In this document: positions 34,701 to 42,038 of the stretch, in pieces | How positions within the stretch are numbered: position 1 is the stretch's first letter | Layout: the number at the start of each line of letters is the position of its first letter | Source: Deltaproteobacteria bacterium | Lineage (GTDB): Bacteria > Myxococcota > Kuafuiibacteriia > Kuafuiibacteriales > Kuafuiibacteriaceae | Direction of reading: 5' to 3' | Assembly: GCA_020632995.1 (NCBI GenBank) | Contig: JACKEN010000001.1 | Location: forward strand, 776,001-840,000 | Length of the DNA: 64,000 nt | The notes under the pieces: model-generated | Told to the model about the DNA's origin: nothing | The model's input: the letters and a program-made list of their open reading frames with translations, nothing else | Databases searched by the model: none | Translations under genes and position numbers: made by a program

Positions 34701-35409
34701 CACCTGGAAGGCCCGGCGCATGATCAACCTCAACCGGGGGCGGATCGGGGTCACCAAGGACTACCGCAAGATCTTCCGTCGGCTCGACCTCGTGCAGTCG
34801 ACCTGCCCCGGGCAGAGCGTGGTCGGGGTCTACTTCGGCACCGGCAACATCCAGCGCCCGACCTCCAAGAGCGAGCTGGCGGACACAAGCATCACCGACG
34901 GCCAGGATCTGATCGGCGTGGTCTGGGACCTCCCGAGCGCGCCCTCCACCCTCACCGAGGCGCAGCTCGAGGACATCACCGGCGGCACCAGCAAGACCGC
35001 GCAGGAGATCCTGGGCGACGGCAAGTACGGCTGGCGGCTGGAGCTGAAGGACAACGAGCGCATGCTCCGAGACCCGCTGATCTTCGACGGGGTGGCCTAC
35101 TACAAGACGTTCGAGCCCACCGTCGTCGCCGAGGAGTGCGGCGGGGCCTCGGGTATCGACCGGGTCTACGCGGTGGACAACTGCGTGGGCGCGCCGGTGG
35201 TGGACGTGAACGGCGACGGCGTCGCCGACGCGTCGACCGAGCGCGAGGTGTGGACGGGCCAGACCGAGATCGGCGGCGGCCTGTTCTTCTTCACCCCGCG
35301 AGACAGCCCGGTGCTGGTGAGCCACGCCGACATCACCACCCGGACCTCGGCCAAGCTCAACACCAAGAAGCGCAGCCGGCCCGGGCTCTACCTGTGGCGC
35401 GAGTTCTGA
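31777..35409 (+). CDS. pilY1: PilY1-like type IV pilus tip protein with vWA domain
   Basis: 1210 aa. AGGAGG (31766-31771) precedes the ATG. The first 20 residues are hydrophobic but lack a positive n-region, so the signal peptide is atypical. A vWA domain follows with MIDAS D40-RSGSM and a Cys-rich insert (about 65-105). The C-terminal half is the PilY1 propeller (ALVPAELW, FGLGRGGRAYYR) with a Ca-binding loop DVDGDGHIDAGE near 607 and a second acidic loop VDVNGDG near 1142. PilY1 promotes pilus extension, adhesion and surface sensing. Last pilin-cluster gene, 9 nt after pilX. Confidence 0.93.
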   Translation: MLMSGAVAVLIATGFVGQYPDALDHLRAGDVVPQVGLLLDRSGSMDWGDAPTACTWFAQQCPSGHIGSIWGWDYCKANCPCDDDMGDCDSNAECKSGYCANNVGAAYGQDPTLDVCRPNPSGTAVTATLNKNEQMKAVLVGCRNERDGILDQWADRINFSVWEFGSTTAMKVPFDSTLAALEAGVMDVPASGSTYMTKGLRDHGKYFNTYFTGANTLGCRPNFLVMLSDGNPNGGASTFDYECTSPVESKYVSANQPWFGSDYLNRHEDLLCSVPGNQDIKTYTIGFGQPGDFSPTNLQNIADYGGGEYFYASDADQLSESFEHIISAIVSRSALFFAPIAIQTESMFSGNFAYTAAFKPQAGGPWRGTLKKHCVVPSITSTGQYDTSVDSCIFISPDGQNLETNPNVMDMWTGVRSVAADIGGAGAVVLRQMGTNQGGVPVTPYWGHRNIVSWRPGTSQYVSVAPSTWTRDDSWSNGCEHARVLNHLHGYTWDANCTNGNPVAAAGWPVGDPVHFAPLLLTYGDCEDTSGAPVAGVCYLVSGMNDGMLHFFDAADGRETTALVPAELWKPNGVNSSPIYEMEDQPNLSFTHRYYVDGGARLYHEDVDGDGHIDAGEKADLVFGLGRGGRAYYRIPVSRLVNGALNATDNPILPLLPEAGTSLAELKDTWAAPWLGKLRKGTDVWRVAVVPSGHEKHLDFPVGVGEVPKAPAPPALDLSNALSVACSGAGGVAEFNGYDSAWCSAFSRPGCIGNGTDPCYDAAGLPQDLAYPIGFDDGVWEAGALRAKFDTFQLDPNDVLRIEDRAGNVVGEFTNNDLGGRWTPWVYGNRLVLHLITDGVDTGDSGYSVHSLEWMPVARSDESGQAPGRISGWTLGRDSHPSVYVLDLDRWNGAPVEAFAKRVSADGVLLRFTNDCEGLDGSRCIDAATSPDLADMVCPISAEVSGYSEAGELRAMYWADECAQIWKAWTPDYGATWKARRMINLNRGRIGVTKDYRKIFRRLDLVQSTCPGQSVVGVYFGTGNIQRPTSKSELADTSITDGQDLIGVVWDLPSAPSTLTEAQLEDITGGTSKTAQEILGDGKYGWRLELKDNERMLRDPLIFDGVAYYKTFEPTVVAEECGGASGIDRVYAVDNCVGAPVVDVNGDGVADASTEREVWTGQTEIGGGLFFFTPRDSPVLVSHADITTRTSAKLNTKKRSRPGLYLWREF

Positions 35410-35421
35410 GGAGGTAGCGCG

Positions 35422-35910
35422 ATGCGGATGACGAAGCATGTGCTCATGGCGGCGGCGACCCTGCTCGTGGCGGCCACCGCGGCGGCCCAGCCCCCGGCCC
35501 GGCGAGTCAAGCCGAAGCTGGACGTGGATCCGGAGCTGAAGGCCTCGTTCGAGCGCCTCCAGAGCCAGGCGCAGCGCCCCGCGCGTTGGCAGGCGGCGGA
35601 TGACCTGGTGCCCGGGGCCACCCTCCGAGTGAAGGCCGTCTTGCAGCGGCACGACGACGGGATGGTCCTGCTGGGGACCGCGGTCACCCCGGCGCAGCAG
35701 GCTGTGTTGCTCGCCCAGGGGGCGCACGAGGTGGAGACGAAAGCCGCCATCGGCGCCAACACCATCCACGACGGCTGGTACTACCGCCTCTATCCGACCC
35801 GGGACGTGAGCTCGGTGGGCCTGGATGCCCGCGTCGGCAAGACGGTCCGGGTCGACATGGCCCGCACCCGCAGCGGGCACCCGGTGGTCGTGGCCGTCTC
35901 GGGCGGCTAG
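35422..35910 (+). CDS. Small exported protein in the pilin operon
   Basis: 162 aa with a signal peptide (about 1-24, ending AAAQ/PP). The GAGGAGG ribosome site overlaps the pilY1 stop region, 12 nt separating the genes, so it is cotranscribed. The mature part is basic then mixed, predicted alpha/beta, without Cys or recognised motifs (WQAADDLVPGATLRVKAVL, HDGWYYRLYPTRDVSSVGL). No family recognised. Its constant place after pilY1 would suggest a periplasmic accessory for pilus-tip assembly, but that is inference. Confidence 0.75.
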   Translation: MRMTKHVLMAAATLLVAATAAAQPPARRVKPKLDVDPELKASFERLQSQAQRPARWQAADDLVPGATLRVKAVLQRHDDGMVLLGTAVTPAQQAVLLAQGAHEVETKAAIGANTIHDGWYYRLYPTRDVSSVGLDARVGKTVRVDMARTRSGHPVVVAVSGG

Positions 35911-35915
35911 GCGTT

Positions 35916-35937
35916 CGCCGGCCGGTGCTGCTAGCCT
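35916..35937 (+). promoter_or_regulatory. Dyad plus extended -10 upstream of the zinc-ribbon gene
   Basis: CGCCGGCCGGTG (35916-35927, five of six symmetric pairs), one nt, then TGC-TAGCCT (35929-35937), ending 9 nt before the ATG at 35947. Same geometry as at 39479, 43487 and 53416. Confidence 0.45.
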
Positions 35938-35946
35938 GAGGGTCGC

Positions 35947-36435
35947 ATGTTCCCTTGCCCGGTCTGCTCGGTGGTGGCCTTCGACGGCGCAGCGTGTCGA
36001 GCCTGCGGCTACCAGGATCCCAACGGCGCCGCGGTGCGGATCGTCACCGGCCAGGCCATGGCGGCGGAGCCGCTCCCGCTGGAGCTGGACCCCACCGCCC
36101 TGATGCCCCTGGAGGGCGATGGGCCCACGCTGGAGGGCTTCGAGTCCACCGCGCTGGTCATGGAGCCGCGCACCGCGCCGCCTGCGGTGGTGGCCCCGGT
36201 GGAGGCCACGGACGACGTCTACACCTATGCGGTGTGTCCCCAGTGCCAGCAGCCCCAGGGGGACGCCCCCGAGGCGTTCTGCCCGCACTGTGGCTATCGG
36301 GTGCGGCGTCGGGTGAAGCCCAAGGCAGCGGCGGGGGTGCACGGTGAGGTGGAGTGTCGCGATTGTGGCACACCGAATCCGGAGGGGCGCACGAGCTGTG
36401 TCAACTGCGGTTTCCGGTTGCCCTCGGCGCGTTGA
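35947..36435 (+). CDS. Triple zinc-ribbon protein
   Basis: 162 aa. Three CxxC-x(n)-CxxC knuckles: CPVC...CRACG (residues 4-21), CPQC...CPHCG (about 98-118) and CRDC...CVNCG (about 139-157). An acidic/Pro linker of about 75 residues separates the first from the other two. Zinc ribbons of this type mediate protein or nucleic-acid contacts; no enzyme domain is attached. Cytoplasmic. The stop codon lies within the -35 hexamer of the next gene's promoter, so transcription of the two genes may be separate. Confidence 0.8.
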   Translation: MFPCPVCSVVAFDGAACRACGYQDPNGAAVRIVTGQAMAAEPLPLELDPTALMPLEGDGPTLEGFESTALVMEPRTAPPAVVAPVEATDDVYTYAVCPQCQQPQGDAPEAFCPHCGYRVRRRVKPKAAAGVHGEVECRDCGTPNPEGRTSCVNCGFRLPSAR

Positions 36436-36460
36436 CAGGTTGGACGAACCCGGTTAGGCG
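36432..36460 (+). promoter_or_regulatory. Strong promoter candidate of ybgC-glpX
   Basis: A consensus TTGACA (36432-36437), 17-nt spacer, TAGGCG (36455-36460), then only 7 nt to the GTG start at 36468. The best -35 match in the window. No Shine-Dalgarno is present, so the mRNA should begin at or next to the start codon. Confidence 0.6.
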
Positions 36461-36467
36461 CAAACCC

Positions 36468-36869
36468 GTGCACACCCATCGACATCGGTTTCGTGTCATC
36501 TACGGAGACACCGACATGATGGGGGTGGTGTACTACGCCAACTACTTCCGGTACTTCGAAGCGGGACGGAACGAGCTGCTGCGGGCCGCCGGGGTGGAGT
36601 ACAAGCACCTCGAGGCCGGCGGACACGCCCTCCCGGTGGCCTCGGCGAGCGCGAAGTATGTATCCTCTGCCCGCTACGATGATGAGCTGGAGCTCGAGAC
36701 CAGGGTGGAGCAGCTCCGCTTCGGGAGCGTGCGCCTCAGCTACGTCCTGCGGCGTCCGGCCGACGACGCGATCATCGCCACCGGCGAGACGGTGCACGCA
36801 TGCGTGAACCCGGAGGGGCGTATCGTGCGCCTGCCGGACAGCTTGCGCGCGTCCTTGAACCCGGGCTGA
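36468..36869 (+). CDS. ybgC: Acyl-CoA thioesterase, YbgC/4HBT hot-dog family
   Basis: 133 aa from the GTG at 36468, the usual family length; an in-frame frame extends upstream into the zinc-ribbon gene but would add 38 foreign residues. Hot-dog fold motif YGDTDMMGVVYYANYFRYFEAGRNELLR carries the catalytic Asp of the 4-hydroxybenzoyl-CoA thioesterase family (named here by its start at residue 10). These enzymes hydrolyse acyl-CoAs, often near tol-pal or phospholipid genes. The next gene, glpX, has an alternative start overlapping this stop. Confidence 0.93.
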   Translation: MHTHRHRFRVIYGDTDMMGVVYYANYFRYFEAGRNELLRAAGVEYKHLEAGGHALPVASASAKYVSSARYDDELELETRVEQLRFGSVRLSYVLRRPADDAIIATGETVHACVNPEGRIVRLPDSLRASLNPG

Positions 36870-36889
36870 TGGAGCGAAGGGAACCATAC

Positions 36890-37858
36890 ATGGATCGAAA
36901 CCTGGCCATGGACGCAGTGCGGGTCACCGAGGCGGCGGCCCTGGCCTCGGCGCGCACCATGGGCCTGGGCGACCTGCACCGGGCGGAGGAGGCCGCGGTG
37001 CAAGCCATGCGGCAGGCCTTCGACAGCCTCGACATCAGCGGCACCGTGGTCATCGGCGAGGGCTCCGAGGCCGAGGTCCCGGTGATCTACGTGGGCGAGC
37101 GCGTGGGGCGCGGGCGCGAGACGGATCCCGAGGTGGAGCTGGCCGCCGATCCGCTCGAGGGGAGCCGCCTGTGCGCGCGCGGGATGCCCAACGCGATGAG
37201 CGTCATCGCCATGGTCCGCAACGGGCACTTCCTGCGGGTGCCCGACACCTACATGTACAAGATCGCGGTGGGGCCGGCCGGGAAGGGCGCGATCGACCTG
37301 AACCGACCCATCAGGTGGAATCTCAACTCGGTGGCCGACGCCAAGGGCGTGTACCCCGAGGACCTGACGGTGGTGGTGCTGGATCGTCCGCGCCACGAGG
37401 GGCTGATCCGCGAGATCCGCGAGACCGGTGCCCGCATCAAGTTGATCCCCGACGGCGACGTGGCGGCGGCGATCGCGACCTGTCGCGACGAGACCGGCAT
37501 CGACATGCTGCTGGGCGAGGGTGGCGCGCCCGAAGGCATCATCGCGGCCGCCGCGCTGCGCTGCGTGGGCGGCGACATGCTCGGGCAGCTCCGGCCGCGC
37601 TCCGCGGTCGAGACCGAGCAGATCAAGGCGCTCGGCGTCGACGTGGTGGACCAGATCTTCACCATGGACGACATGGCGCAGGGTGACGTGCTCTTCGCCG
37701 CGACCGGCATCACCGACGGTGACCTGCTGCGCGGGGTGCGGTTCCGCCGCGGCGGCGCGGTGACCAACTCGATGGTCATGCGCTCCAAGACCATGACAGT
37801 GCGTCTCATCGAGGCGCAGCACCGCTTCGATCGGAAGCCGAACTACGGCGACCTGTAG
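36890..37858 (+). CDS. glpX: Class II fructose-1,6-bisphosphatase (GlpX)
   Basis: 322 aa. The start at 36890 gives MDRNLAMDAVRVTEAAALA, which matches the family N-terminus; an alternative ATG at 36869 overlaps the ybgC stop (TGATG) and adds 7 residues. It dephosphorylates fructose-1,6-bisphosphate in gluconeogenesis. Metal and substrate motifs include VVIGEGSEAE, ELAADPLEGSRLCARG and LLGEGGAPEG. It lies in an apparent carbon-metabolism pair with eno downstream. The length is slightly below the E. coli protein, with all core motifs present. Confidence 0.95.
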   Translation: MDRNLAMDAVRVTEAAALASARTMGLGDLHRAEEAAVQAMRQAFDSLDISGTVVIGEGSEAEVPVIYVGERVGRGRETDPEVELAADPLEGSRLCARGMPNAMSVIAMVRNGHFLRVPDTYMYKIAVGPAGKGAIDLNRPIRWNLNSVADAKGVYPEDLTVVVLDRPRHEGLIREIRETGARIKLIPDGDVAAAIATCRDETGIDMLLGEGGAPEGIIAAAALRCVGGDMLGQLRPRSAVETEQIKALGVDVVDQIFTMDDMAQGDVLFAATGITDGDLLRGVRFRRGGAVTNSMVMRSKTMTVRLIEAQHRFDRKPNYGDL

Positions 37859-37938
37859 GGGGTGGATGGATCGGCGCGAATCACGGGTTATCCCGCACCT
37901 TGCATCGGCCGCAACCGCCCACCAAAGATAAGGAAGAC

Positions 37939-38145
37939 GTGCTCGACGCGTACATCATCGAGGAGATCAAGCGGCAGGAGGAAGAGCGCCGCCGGCGGGA
38001 CGAAGGTCGCCCCCGTCTCCACATCGAGATCCCGCGCAACGTCCCGCCGCCCCGCGAGCGGGGCGAGGGCGAGGAGCACGAGCCCGACGACGACGAGGAT
38101 CACGACGAGCACGAGGACGATGGCGTGATTCGGATCGACCTCTGA
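37939..38145 (+). CDS. Small charged protein of unknown function
   Basis: 68 aa. The GTG at 37939 follows AAGGA with a suitable spacing; a TTG at 37900 would add 13 residues. It has a basic/acidic helical start (EEIKRQEEERRRRDEGRP), a short LHIEIPRNVPPP segment, and a strongly acidic Asp/Glu/His tail ending GVIRIDL. No known domain. The charge pattern suggests a flexible adaptor or metal-binding tail. It sits between glpX and eno on the same strand. The codon pattern fits real coding sequence. Confidence 0.7.
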   Translation: MLDAYIIEEIKRQEEERRRRDEGRPRLHIEIPRNVPPPRERGEGEEHEPDDDEDHDEHEDDGVIRIDL

Positions 38146-38153
38146 CCGCGGGG

Positions 38154-38182
38154 TTGACTCCGGTCGGGTTCGATCTGATGAA
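38154..38182 (+). promoter_or_regulatory. Candidate promoter of eno
   Basis: TTGACT (38154-38159), 17-nt spacer, GATGAA (38177-38182), then 7 nt to the ATG at 38190. The geometry equals that of hppA and supports the 38190 start. Confidence 0.45.
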
Positions 38183-38189
38183 CGGCCCG

Positions 38190-39467
38190 ATGTTGGACAT
38201 CACCCACGTTCACGCACGCGAGATCCTGGATTCCCGGGGCAATCCCACCGTCGAGGTGGAGGTTCGGCTCTCGTCGGGGGCGGAGGGCCGCGCGGCCGTG
38301 CCCTCGGGCGCGTCCACCGGCGCCCACGAGGCGATCGAGCTGAGGGACGGCGACAAGGAGCGCTACCTCGGCAAGGGCGTCCTGAAGGCGGTGGCCGCGG
38401 TCAACGAGACCATCGCGCCCGCCATCCTCGGCTACGACGCTGGCGACCCCTACGACATCGATGCAACCCTGCTTTCGCTGGATGGCACCGAGAACAAGGG
38501 CAAGCTGGGCGCCAACGCCATCCTCGGGGTGTCCATGGCGGTGGCCCGCGCCGCGGCCAACGCCTACGAGCTGCCGCTCTACCGCTACCTCGGCGGCGTG
38601 AACGCGCGCGTCTTGCCGGTGCCCCTGATGAACGTCATCAACGGCGGCCAGCACGCCGACAACGCGCTCGACATCCAGGAGTTCATGCTGGTGCCGAAGG
38701 GCGCGGACTCGTTCCGCGAGGGCCTGCGCTGGGGGGTCGAGACCTTCCACCACCTCAAGAAGATCCTGAAGGACAAGAAGCTCAACACCGCGGTGGGCGA
38801 CGAGGGCGGCTTCGCGCCGAACCTCCCCTCGAACCGCGCGGCGCTCGAGCTGCTCACCGACGCCATCCAGGCCGCGGGCTACAAGCCGGGCGAGCAGATC
38901 GCGCTCGCCCTCGACGTGGCCTCCACCGAGTTCTTCGCCGACGGCAAGTACACCCTCGAGGCCGAGGGCCGCACGCTGACGAGCGAAGAGATGGTGAAGT
39001 ACATGGACGAGCTGGTGAGCGCGTTCCCGATCGTGTCGATCGAGGACGGCCTCGCCGAGGACGACTGGGCGGGCTGGAGCCACCTCACGGCCACCCTCGG
39101 CAAGCGCTGTCAGCTGGTGGGTGACGACCTCTTCGTGACCAACGTGGAGCGCCTCCACCGCGGGATCAAGGAGGCGTCGGCCAACGCGATCCTCATCAAG
39201 GTCAACCAGATCGGCTCCCTCACCGAGACCCTGGACTGCATCGACCTCGCGAAGGCGAACCGCTTCGCCACCATCGTGAGCCACCGCTCCGGTGAGACCG
39301 AGGACAGCACCATCGCCGACCTCGCGGTGGCCACCGCGGCAGGTCAGATCAAGACCGGCTCCGCCTCGCGCTCGGACCGCATGGCCAAGTACAACCAGCT
39401 CCTGCGCATCGAGGAGGAGCTCGGCCCGGCCGCCCGCTACGCTGGCGCCGAGGTCTTTGGCCGGTGA
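38190..39467 (+). CDS. eno: Enolase
   Basis: 425 aa. It interconverts 2-phosphoglycerate and phosphoenolpyruvate. The start at 38190 aligns AREILDSRGNPTVEVEV exactly with the E. coli N-terminus; ATG 38178 and TTG 38154 are in-frame alternatives without ribosome sites. Visible are the loop SGASTGAHEAIELRDGD, the metal and catalytic region VSIEDGLAEDDW, the signature ILIKVNQIGSLTET and SHRSGETEDS. All active-site segments are intact and the length is normal. The 12-bp GC dyad 12 nt after the stop belongs to the next promoter but could also form a weak terminator hairpin. Confidence 0.98.
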   Translation: MLDITHVHAREILDSRGNPTVEVEVRLSSGAEGRAAVPSGASTGAHEAIELRDGDKERYLGKGVLKAVAAVNETIAPAILGYDAGDPYDIDATLLSLDGTENKGKLGANAILGVSMAVARAAANAYELPLYRYLGGVNARVLPVPLMNVINGGQHADNALDIQEFMLVPKGADSFREGLRWGVETFHHLKKILKDKKLNTAVGDEGGFAPNLPSNRAALELLTDAIQAAGYKPGEQIALALDVASTEFFADGKYTLEAEGRTLTSEEMVKYMDELVSAFPIVSIEDGLAEDDWAGWSHLTATLGKRCQLVGDDLFVTNVERLHRGIKEASANAILIKVNQIGSLTETLDCIDLAKANRFATIVSHRSGETEDSTIADLAVATAAGQIKTGSASRSDRMAKYNQLLRIEEELGPAARYAGAEVFGR

Positions 39468-39478
39468 TCTGATTCCCA

Positions 39479-39500
39479 CCCGGGCCCGGGCTGCTAGCTT
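39479..39500 (+). promoter_or_regulatory. Perfect 12-bp dyad plus extended -10 upstream of the PHP lipoprotein
   Basis: CCCGGGCCCGGG (39479-39490) ends one nt before TGC-TAGCTT (39492-39500), which ends 7 nt before the ATG at 39508. No Shine-Dalgarno or -35 is seen. Confidence 0.5.
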
Positions 39501-39507
39501 GGGCCCC

Positions 39508-41985
39508 ATGTCTCGCGTCGCCCTGCTTGCGTTGTCAGCCGGCCTGCTCCTCGCCGGGTGCCCGTCCAAGTCCTCCGGCCCCACCGCCGAGGGGTTCGTG
39601 CAGGTCATCCAGCGCCCCGAGCAGCACCTCGCCGGGGTCGAGTCCACCGGCCGCGACGGCGACTTCCTCCTCGACAACGGCCGGGTCCGCTTCGTGGTCG
39701 AGGCCCCCGGCTCCTCGTCGAGCTGGGGCCTGTACGGGGGCGGCCTGGTGGATCTGGGCGCGCCCGGCAGCACCGACGAGCGGCTCGAGGCGGCCCTCGT
39801 GCAGTGTGACCTGCGGAGCTTCCGGCCCACCTCGGCCGAGGTGGTGCAGCCGGGCGGCCCCGGGCAGCCCGGGATCCTGCGCCTTGTGGGTGAGGACGGG
39901 GGGCTGCCCTTCCTGGACGCGATCCTCCCGCGGGAGCCGCTGCAGGCTCAGTTGACGGTCGACTACGTCCTGGCCCCCGACGCGGACAGCCTCGACGTGA
40001 TCATCTCGGCCAAGGACCTCAGGAAGAAGGAGGCGCGGGAGATCTCCTGCGGCTTCGTGCTCCTGCCCGGGGACGGCTACCAGCTCTTCGCGCCGGGCCG
40101 CGGCTTCACCGAGGACGTGGGGGGCGAGCTGGACTACCTGGTCGCGGCGGCCCCGGGCGGCGCGGCCAGCTACGCGCTCACCGCGGACGAGGGCCCGGTC
40201 AACGTGCTGATCGGCGGGCTGCCCTTCCTCCCGGTGGGGCCGGACCCGGTGCCGTTCCTCGCCAACGCCACCGTCACCACCCGCTACCGCTTCTCGGTCG
40301 GGGCCCGGGGCGACGTCGAGAGCGCGCTGGTGGCGGCGGGGCGGCTGTCGGGCGAGGCGGCGGGACGCCGGGCGGTGACCTTCAGCCTGGAGGGGGCCGA
40401 GATCCGCGCCGCCCGGGACGTGCAGGTGGTGTTGACGAACCCGGCCGAGGCGGAGGGCCGGCAGGCGGTCACCTCCGCCCAGCCAGGGCCCGACGGTGCC
40501 GTGCAGGCCAGCCTGCTGCCGGGGGCCTACCGGGCCACGGTGTGGGCCGAGGGCCTGAAGGTCGCGGAGCTCGACGTCGCGGTGGCGGACACCGCGGACC
40601 CCCAGAGCATCCCCCTGCCGGTCGCCGGCCTGGGCCGGGTGCGCCTCGTGAGCGCCGAGGTGGGCCTGGACGGGGCGGAGCTCGGGCCCACCCCGGTGCG
40701 GGTCCGGGCCGCGGCGGGGCGCGACGCGGCGATCGACGCGCCGGCGGTGCGTGAGCTGTACGCCCAGGGCGACGAGACCTTCGTGCTCCCGGCCGGGGAG
40801 TACACCTTGATCGTCTCCCGCGGCCCCGAGCACGAGCTCGACGCGGTCGGGGTGACGGTGGGCCCGGGCGAGGTGAGCGAGGCGCAGGCCAGGTTGCGTC
40901 GGGTGGTCGACCGACGGGGCTGGGTCAGCGCCGACCTCCACGTCCACGGGACCCGGAGCACCGACAGCGCCACCGCGCGGCGGGTGCGAGTGCTCGGCGC
41001 GGCGGCGGAGGGGCTCGACGTCCTCCTCGCCACCGACCACGACGCGGTGACCGACTACGGGCCGGACGCGGTGGCCCTGGGCCTGCAAGACCGCCTGCGG
41101 ACCGCGTCGGGGACCGAGATGTCGATGCTCTACGGGCACATCAACGGCTTCCCGGTCCCCGCCAGCCAGCCCGAGGACCACTGGCGGCCGGGCTGGTTCC
41201 GGTACGACGCAGAGGGGCGCTTCGAGCGGGTGCTGGAGCCGAATGAGGTGGTCGAGGGCCTGCGCGCGGCGGGGGCGAAGGTGGTGCAGCTGAACCACCC
41301 GCGCTCCGACCAGGGGGTCTTCGACTACCTCCAGCTCGACGCGGCGAACGGGCAGAGCGCCCGCGCCTGGCCGGGCGCCGACGCGGCGGAGCTCCTGAAC
41401 GGCAAGCGGGTGGACGAGTACCCGCTCGTGCTCACCGACTTCCACGGGCTCGTGCGGGCCGGCCGGCGCCTCTCCCTCACCGGCTCCTCGGACATCCACG
41501 TCGACTTCGGGGTCGGCTACGCCCGGACCTACGTGCGCGTCCCCGAGGCGGGGGCGCTGAAGGAGCTGGACCTCGAGCGGCTCTGGCAAGGCATCCTGCA
41601 GGGGAGGGCGGTGGCGGCCAGCGGCCCCTTCGTCACCCTGACCGCGCACCGGGAGGCCGCCTCGGCCGAGGTGGGCGAGATCCTCACCGGGCAGGGCCCG
41701 GCCACCCTCGAGGTCACGGTGCAGGCGCCCTCGTGGATGCGGCCGGAGCGGGTGAAGATCTACGAGCGGGACGCGGTGCTGGCCGAGCGGGCCATCCCCG
41801 AGGTGGGTCCGGACCCCGCGCAGCCTGGCCTGCGCTTCCGCGGCACCTTCACCGCCACCGTCACCGCCGACACCTACTTCATGGTGCAGGTGGAGGGGCC
41901 GCCCGCCGCGCCGCTGGTGCGCGACCTCATCAGCATCAGCAACCCGGTGTGGGCGGACGCCGAGGGCGACGGCCTCGGGTTCTGA
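39508..41985 (+). CDS. Lipoprotein with C-terminal PHP-type (CehA/McbA-like) metallohydrolase domain
   Basis: 825 aa. Lipobox LLLAGC at residues 13-18. Residues about 25-300 are beta-rich, about 300-470 contain Ig-like or carboxypeptidase-regulatory-like segments, and about 470-670 form a PHP domain with metal ligands HVH (near 479-481), TDHD (near 511), NHP (near 597) and SSDIHVD (near 662). CehA/McbA-type PHP enzymes hydrolyse phosphoesters or carbamates; the substrate here is unknown. A lipid-anchored, periplasmic or surface PHP enzyme with a large N-terminal module is unusual. The C-terminal beta domain is about 150 residues. Confidence 0.88.
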   Translation: MSRVALLALSAGLLLAGCPSKSSGPTAEGFVQVIQRPEQHLAGVESTGRDGDFLLDNGRVRFVVEAPGSSSSWGLYGGGLVDLGAPGSTDERLEAALVQCDLRSFRPTSAEVVQPGGPGQPGILRLVGEDGGLPFLDAILPREPLQAQLTVDYVLAPDADSLDVIISAKDLRKKEAREISCGFVLLPGDGYQLFAPGRGFTEDVGGELDYLVAAAPGGAASYALTADEGPVNVLIGGLPFLPVGPDPVPFLANATVTTRYRFSVGARGDVESALVAAGRLSGEAAGRRAVTFSLEGAEIRAARDVQVVLTNPAEAEGRQAVTSAQPGPDGAVQASLLPGAYRATVWAEGLKVAELDVAVADTADPQSIPLPVAGLGRVRLVSAEVGLDGAELGPTPVRVRAAAGRDAAIDAPAVRELYAQGDETFVLPAGEYTLIVSRGPEHELDAVGVTVGPGEVSEAQARLRRVVDRRGWVSADLHVHGTRSTDSATARRVRVLGAAAEGLDVLLATDHDAVTDYGPDAVALGLQDRLRTASGTEMSMLYGHINGFPVPASQPEDHWRPGWFRYDAEGRFERVLEPNEVVEGLRAAGAKVVQLNHPRSDQGVFDYLQLDAANGQSARAWPGADAAELLNGKRVDEYPLVLTDFHGLVRAGRRLSLTGSSDIHVDFGVGYARTYVRVPEAGALKELDLERLWQGILQGRAVAASGPFVTLTAHREAASAEVGEILTGQGPATLEVTVQAPSWMRPERVKIYERDAVLAERAIPEVGPDPAQPGLRFRGTFTATVTADTYFMVQVEGPPAAPLVRDLISISNPVWADAEGDGLGF

Positions 41986-42038
41986 CTCGAGGCTCCTCGT
42001 CGGGCGGCACGGCGCCGGCCCTGTCGATGTGGCGGGGT

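Noticed and set aside
37859..37938. GGGTTATCCC dyad and TTGCAT as a promoter for the small acidic protein
   Set aside because: No -10 hexamer at a proper distance; the gene has a ribosome site and probably reads through from glpX.
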